64,000 nt of DNA from Paenibacillus sp. FSL R5-0912 (GTDB lineage Bacteria > Bacillota > Bacilli > Paenibacillales > Paenibacillaceae). Positions within the stretch are counted from its first letter, which is position 1; every line of letters starts with the position of its first letter. A program made the translations under genes and the position numbers. Positions 60,509-64,000 of the stretch are shown in pieces. The stretch lies in the NCBI RefSeq assembly GCF_000758605.1, contig NZ_CP009282.1, forward strand, positions 2,170,001-2,234,000. Direction: 5' to 3'. Below the pieces are notes generated by a model. It did no database searches and was not told the origin of the DNA. It saw only the letters and a program-made list of their open reading frames with translations.

Positions 60509-61960
60509 ATGTCTATACGTTTGCGGCTGACTGCCTGGTATTCAGGGATTCTGGCCATAATGCTGCTGGCCCTGTCCGCGTTAATCTACGGGTTTGTCTA
60601 TATTAATACGTACGGTGACTTGAAGGACCGTCTTAAGAATCAGGCCAATCAGATCGAACTGCAGCCGGTTACTTATTATGACGGAACTTCCAATCTGTAT
60701 GTGGGCGGAAGTCTGGAAGGCCAGAATTTATTTGCACAGTTGTATATATATGATATTTCGCGGATTGTTCCCAATAATAACATGAAGACGTTTGATCTTC
60801 GGTTCAATATTCCGGAACAAGCCGCTATAGTCAGCCAACAGGGCTTTGTTAGAGAGAGCTACCAAGGAAATTCTTTCTTAATCTATCAGCGGGCTGTTGA
60901 TATTCCGGGGTATGAAGGCAATCCTGCTGCAGTCCTGCAAATGGCCGCGTATACAGGTGAGCAGGATCGGCTGATGCTGAGACTGAAGAATATCCTGCTC
61001 GTTGGCTCTTTTGCGACTCTGATCGCAGCCTTCACCTTCGGGCTGTTCCTGGCCCGCAAAGCAATGAGTCCGATCGGCAAGGTTATTGAGGCGGCAAACG
61101 GGATACAGACCGGGACGGATCTGAGCTCGCGCATTGAATACGACGGACCGCAGGATGAGATCGGGCGGCTGATTGAGACGGTGAACAGTATGCTCGGGCG
61201 GATGGAAGGCTTCTATACGGGGCTGGAGGAGGCCTATGCCACGCAGCGCCGCTTCGTCTCGGATGCTTCGCATGAGCTGCGGACACCGCTTACAACGATT
61301 CGCGGAAATATTGATCTGCTGGAGAAGATATGGGAGATGGAGCCGGATGACAGCCGGATGACCGAGGCGGAAATCCGCCAGCTCTCCATTGAATCGGTGA
61401 AGGATATTGCTGATGAATCCAAGCGTATGAGCCGGCTGGTGGCGGATATGCTCTCTCTGGCCAGAGCGGATACAGGCCGGACCTTTGATATAGAGCCGGT
61501 AGCGCTGGAGCCGATGATGACCGAAGTAGCACGCCGTGCTTCCTTCCTGCCGCGTCAGGCGGAGTGGTCTGTGGGCGAAATGGGCCAGTTGAACGGCAAA
61601 TATATTCTTGGCAACAAGGACTATCTGCAGCAGATGTTGTTCATCTTCATTGATAATGCTTTTAAATACACGCCTGCGGGTGAGGTTACGCTGGATGCCG
61701 TCTTTTATCAGAACCAGGTGGGAATCCGTATCTCGGATACCGGAATCGGGATGGATAAGGACGAAGTGCCGCACATCTTTGACCGTTTCTACCGTGCGGA
61801 TGAATCTAGAGGAATTACCGAAGGGATCGGTCTGGGGCTGTCCATCGCCAAATGGATAATTGATGAGCACGGCGGTTCTGTAGAGGTGGTCACACGGCAG
61901 GGGGAAGGGACGACTTTTGTGATCTGGATGCCGCTTCTCTTTGCCCCGCCGCTGGAATAG
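60509..61960 (+). CDS. Sensor histidine kinase
   Basis: A 483-residue sensor kinase: transmembrane helix ~8-32, an external domain of about 130 residues, a second helix near 165-185, HAMP, HisKA with His255 (SHELRTPLTTIRGN), and a HATPase (IFIDNAFKYTPAGE, ISDTGIGMDKDEV, EGIGLGLSIAKWI). ATG at 60509 follows AGAGG. Partner of the preceding response regulator; signal unknown. Confidence 0.92.
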   Translation: MSIRLRLTAWYSGILAIMLLALSALIYGFVYINTYGDLKDRLKNQANQIELQPVTYYDGTSNLYVGGSLEGQNLFAQLYIYDISRIVPNNNMKTFDLRFNIPEQAAIVSQQGFVRESYQGNSFLIYQRAVDIPGYEGNPAAVLQMAAYTGEQDRLMLRLKNILLVGSFATLIAAFTFGLFLARKAMSPIGKVIEAANGIQTGTDLSSRIEYDGPQDEIGRLIETVNSMLGRMEGFYTGLEEAYATQRRFVSDASHELRTPLTTIRGNIDLLEKIWEMEPDDSRMTEAEIRQLSIESVKDIADESKRMSRLVADMLSLARADTGRTFDIEPVALEPMMTEVARRASFLPRQAEWSVGEMGQLNGKYILGNKDYLQQMLFIFIDNAFKYTPAGEVTLDAVFYQNQVGIRISDTGIGMDKDEVPHIFDRFYRADESRGITEGIGLGLSIAKWIIDEHGGSVEVVTRQGEGTTFVIWMPLLFAPPLE

Positions 61961-62016
61961 GGTATAATTAAACGGTTCCTATTACAGCAGTCATTGACAG
62001 CAGAAAGCGGTGAATC

Positions 62017-62973
62017 ATGGAAGTCATCAAAATTTCTCCCCGGGGCTATTGCTACGGCGTCGTCGATGCTATGGTAATGGCACGGCAGGCCGCACAAAAT
62101 CTTGATTTGCCACGGCCGATTTATATATTGGGCATGATTGTGCATAACAGCCATGTCACGAACTCCTTTGAGGATGACGGAATCATTACGCTGGACGGGC
62201 ATAACCGTCTGGATATTTTGGATAAAATAGAAAGCGGGACGGTTATTTTCACTGCTCATGGTGTGTCGCCCGAGGTACGCAAGATAGCACGGGCCAAGGG
62301 GTTAACCACAGTCGATGCCACTTGTCCCGATGTAACAAAGACTCATGACCTCATCAAGGAAAAGGTTGAAGAGGGCTACGAGGTTATCTACATCGGCAAG
62401 AAAGGTCATCCTGAGCCGGAAGGTGCGGTGGGGATTGCCCCTCAGCATGTCCATCTGATTGAGAAGGAAGATGAAATTGCCGGTCTCTCGGTCCCTTCCT
62501 CGCGTATTGTAATTACGAATCAGACCACCATGAGCCAGTGGGATATTAAGCATATTATGAAAAAACTGCTGGAGACCTTCCCGGGAGCCGAGGTCCATAA
62601 TGAGATCTGTATGGCAACCCAGGTCCGCCAGGAAGCGGTAGCGGAGCAGGCCGGCCAGTGTGAGCTGGTCATTGTTGTCGGTGATCCGCGCAGTAATAAC
62701 TCTAACCGTCTGGCACAGGTGTCGGAAGAAATTGCCGGTGTACCGGCTCACCGGATCTCAGATGTATCTGAGCTGAATAGGGATTGGCTGAAGGGAATTA
62801 CCAAGGTAGGGGTAACCTCAGGCGCTTCTACGCCAACGCCGATTACCAAGGAAGTTATCAATTATCTGGAGCAGTATGACGAATCGAACCCCGAGACCTG
62901 GGAGATCAAACGTACGGTGAATATGGCGAAGCTTCTGCCGCCTGTGAAGAACAAGAGTACGAGTGCTACCTGA
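62017..62973 (+). CDS. ispH: 4-hydroxy-3-methylbut-2-enyl diphosphate reductase
   Basis: A 318-residue IspH (LytB) with the three iron-sulfur ligands Cys12 (RGYCYGV), Cys103 (DATCPDV) and Cys198 (NEICMATQ). HNSHV, THGVS and SGASTPTPI segments bind the substrate. It makes isopentenyl and dimethylallyl diphosphate in the last MEP pathway step. Only a weak AAGCGGTG ribosome site is seen. Monocistronic, with a terminator after it. Confidence 0.95.
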   Translation: MEVIKISPRGYCYGVVDAMVMARQAAQNLDLPRPIYILGMIVHNSHVTNSFEDDGIITLDGHNRLDILDKIESGTVIFTAHGVSPEVRKIARAKGLTTVDATCPDVTKTHDLIKEKVEEGYEVIYIGKKGHPEPEGAVGIAPQHVHLIEKEDEIAGLSVPSSRIVITNQTTMSQWDIKHIMKKLLETFPGAEVHNEICMATQVRQEAVAEQAGQCELVIVVGDPRSNNSNRLAQVSEEIAGVPAHRISDVSELNRDWLKGITKVGVTSGASTPTPITKEVINYLEQYDESNPETWEIKRTVNMAKLLPPVKNKSTSAT

Positions 62974-63009
62974 CATGATAGCAATTATGAACTTATAGAA
63001 TAGGTATAG

Positions 63010-63048
63010 CGGCAGTGTGGCCTGTAACCGGGTATGCTGCCGTTTTTC
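63010..63048 (+). terminator. Terminator after ispH
   Basis: CGGCAG pairs with CTGCCG around a loop of about 20 bases, followed by five Ts. Confidence 0.65.
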
Positions 63049-63150
63049 TCGTTCCTGGGCGCTAGCCGCTCCTGCGAGCATGTGCCGTGATAAAGTTAGT
63101 GAGTTATTGATTTTACCTCCGGCGGTTTTGTTATATATAGCCTATTGGGG

Positions 63151-63179
63151 TTGACTGGAACGGAAACTTGCGGTAAAAT
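63151..63179 (+). promoter_or_regulatory. SigA-type promoter of the DAHP synthase gene
   Basis: TTGACT (63151-63156), 17-base spacer, TAAAAT (63174-63179). Confidence 0.75.
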
Positions 63180-63284
63180 CACTTTAGTGCTTAAAAGCGT
63201 ACACGCGTCGTAGCGAGATAGTATCAAATTTAAATTGATTCTACCCGTTTATAAGAATAAGTGTCCAAAAAGGGGAGCTATAAT

Positions 63285-64000
63285 ATGATCGTTATTACAT
63301 CCAACCAAACACCGCAGGATCAGGTAAATGATATTATTGCCATAATTGAAAAAGAAGGCTTGCAGGTACATCTCTCAAGGGGAGCAGATCATACTGTGAT
63401 CGGTCTTGTCGGCGGCGTGACGCCGAAGCTGGCCGAGCATCTGCGCCAGATGAAGGGCGTCGAGAACGTCGTGAAGATTACCAAGTCCTATAAGCTGGCA
63501 AGCCGTGATTTCCATCCGGAGGATACGGTTATCGATATCCGCGGGGTGAAGATCGGCGGAGAGAATCTCGTCATTATGGGCGGCCCTTGTGCCGTGGAAT
63601 CCCCGGAGCAGATTGATGAAATCGCACGGCTTGTTAAGGCTTCCGGCGGCCAGGTGCTGCGCGGCGGTGCTTTCAAGCCACGTACCGGACCTTACAGCTT
63701 CCAGGGTGTGGGTGTAGAAGGTCTTACGATGATGGCTGAAGCCGGTAAACGCCACGGCCTGTTGACCATCACGGAAGTGATGACACCGGAGTATGTAGAT
63801 ATCTGTGCGGAGCATGCGGATATTCTGCAGGTAGGCACACGTAACATGCAGAACTTTGACCTGCTGCGCAAGCTGGGAACCTGCGGGCGTCCCGTCCTGC
63901 TGAAACGCGGGTTCAGTGCGACTTACGATGAGCTGCTGAATGCAGCAGAGTACATTCTCGCCGGAGGCAACCGTGATGTCATGTTATGTGAGCGCGGAAT
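63285..64000 (+). CDS. aroF: DAHP synthase, AroA(G)/type I-beta (partial, runs off the window)
   Basis: The first 238 residues. An N-terminal ferredoxin-like regulatory segment (VNDIIAIIEKEGLQVHLSRGADHTVIGLVG) precedes the KDO8P/DAHP synthase barrel with GGPCAVESPEQI, LRGGAFKPRTGPYSFQG and LLKRGFSATYDELL. It condenses PEP with erythrose 4-phosphate at the entry to aromatic amino acid synthesis. ATG at 63285 follows AGGGGAG. The C-terminal third lies beyond 64000. Confidence 0.92.
   Translation, partial: MIVITSNQTPQDQVNDIIAIIEKEGLQVHLSRGADHTVIGLVGGVTPKLAEHLRQMKGVENVVKITKSYKLASRDFHPEDTVIDIRGVKIGGENLVIMGGPCAVESPEQIDEIARLVKASGGQVLRGGAFKPRTGPYSFQGVGVEGLTMMAEAGKRHGLLTITEVMTPEYVDICAEHADILQVGTRNMQNFDLLRKLGTCGRPVLLKRGFSATYDELLNAAEYILAGGNRDVMLCERG

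Overview
The window reads as chromosomal DNA of a Paenibacillus-like, spore-forming Firmicute. Support: AGGAGG-type ribosome binding sites, frequent GTG starts, a CotF-type coat protein, a Spo0E-type phosphatase, a LiaFSR system, an SLH-anchored surface enzyme, T-box, SAM-I and cobalamin riboswitches, and genes of moderately high G+C. Genus is inferred from gene content; species was not determined. No rRNA, tRNA, CRISPR array, prophage or replication origin was seen.

Layout. 0-4.7 kb: FAD oxidoreductase, two small spore-related genes, alaR-alaT and a Spo0E-like gene. 4.9-5.3 kb: a 51-bp tandem repeat of hairpins. 5.6-9.1 kb: TetR regulator with a perfect operator palindrome, alpha/beta hydrolase, a phosphotransferase gene broken by one in-frame stop, and a methyltransferase. 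9.2-13.2 kb: cobalamin adenosyltransferase, RluA-type pseudouridine synthase, ArsC/Spx-like protein, 5'-3' exonuclease, peptide deformylase. 13.4-15.7 kb: a cell-wall-anchored ice-binding-like protein and its class D sortase. 15.7-17.1 kb: a solo tnpB element with a recognisable right end. 17.2-20.2 kb: GH51 arabinofuranosidase and an ArsR-type regulator, both carrying the same TAATA-N4-TATTA site.

20.3-35.5 kb is an anaerobic-type cobalamin operon behind a cobalamin riboswitch: cobalt ECF transporter cbiMNQO, then a cbiH-ferredoxin-cbiX fusion, cbiJ, cbiC, cbiD, cbiET, cbiL, cbiF, cbiG and cbiA. Most junctions overlap by a few bases. Several proteins carry low-complexity insertions or tails. 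Later corrinoid steps (cbiB, cbiP, cobU/S/T) are not in the window; the adenosyltransferase at 9.2 kb supplies one of them.

35.7-44.8 kb: ROK sugar kinase, HRDC protein, PfkB-type kinase, CorA, SAM-riboswitch-controlled metA and metI, mqnC (futalosine menaquinone route) and an unknown gene. 44.9-64 kb: a two-domain SLH nucleotidase, SPFH/RHH pair, T-box-controlled thrS, 3D-domain protein, liaFSR, HtrA protease with a downstream two-component system, ispH, and the start of a DAHP synthase cut by the window end.

The most unusual signal is a repeated ~78-nt element (1889-1966, 41629-41771 in tandem, 51292-51368). It ends exactly at the ribosome binding site of three unrelated genes and shows matched base changes in two pairings. 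A second, unrelated family of intergenic repeats built on TACAAC/TGTATTTCGTACAA motifs occurs four times.
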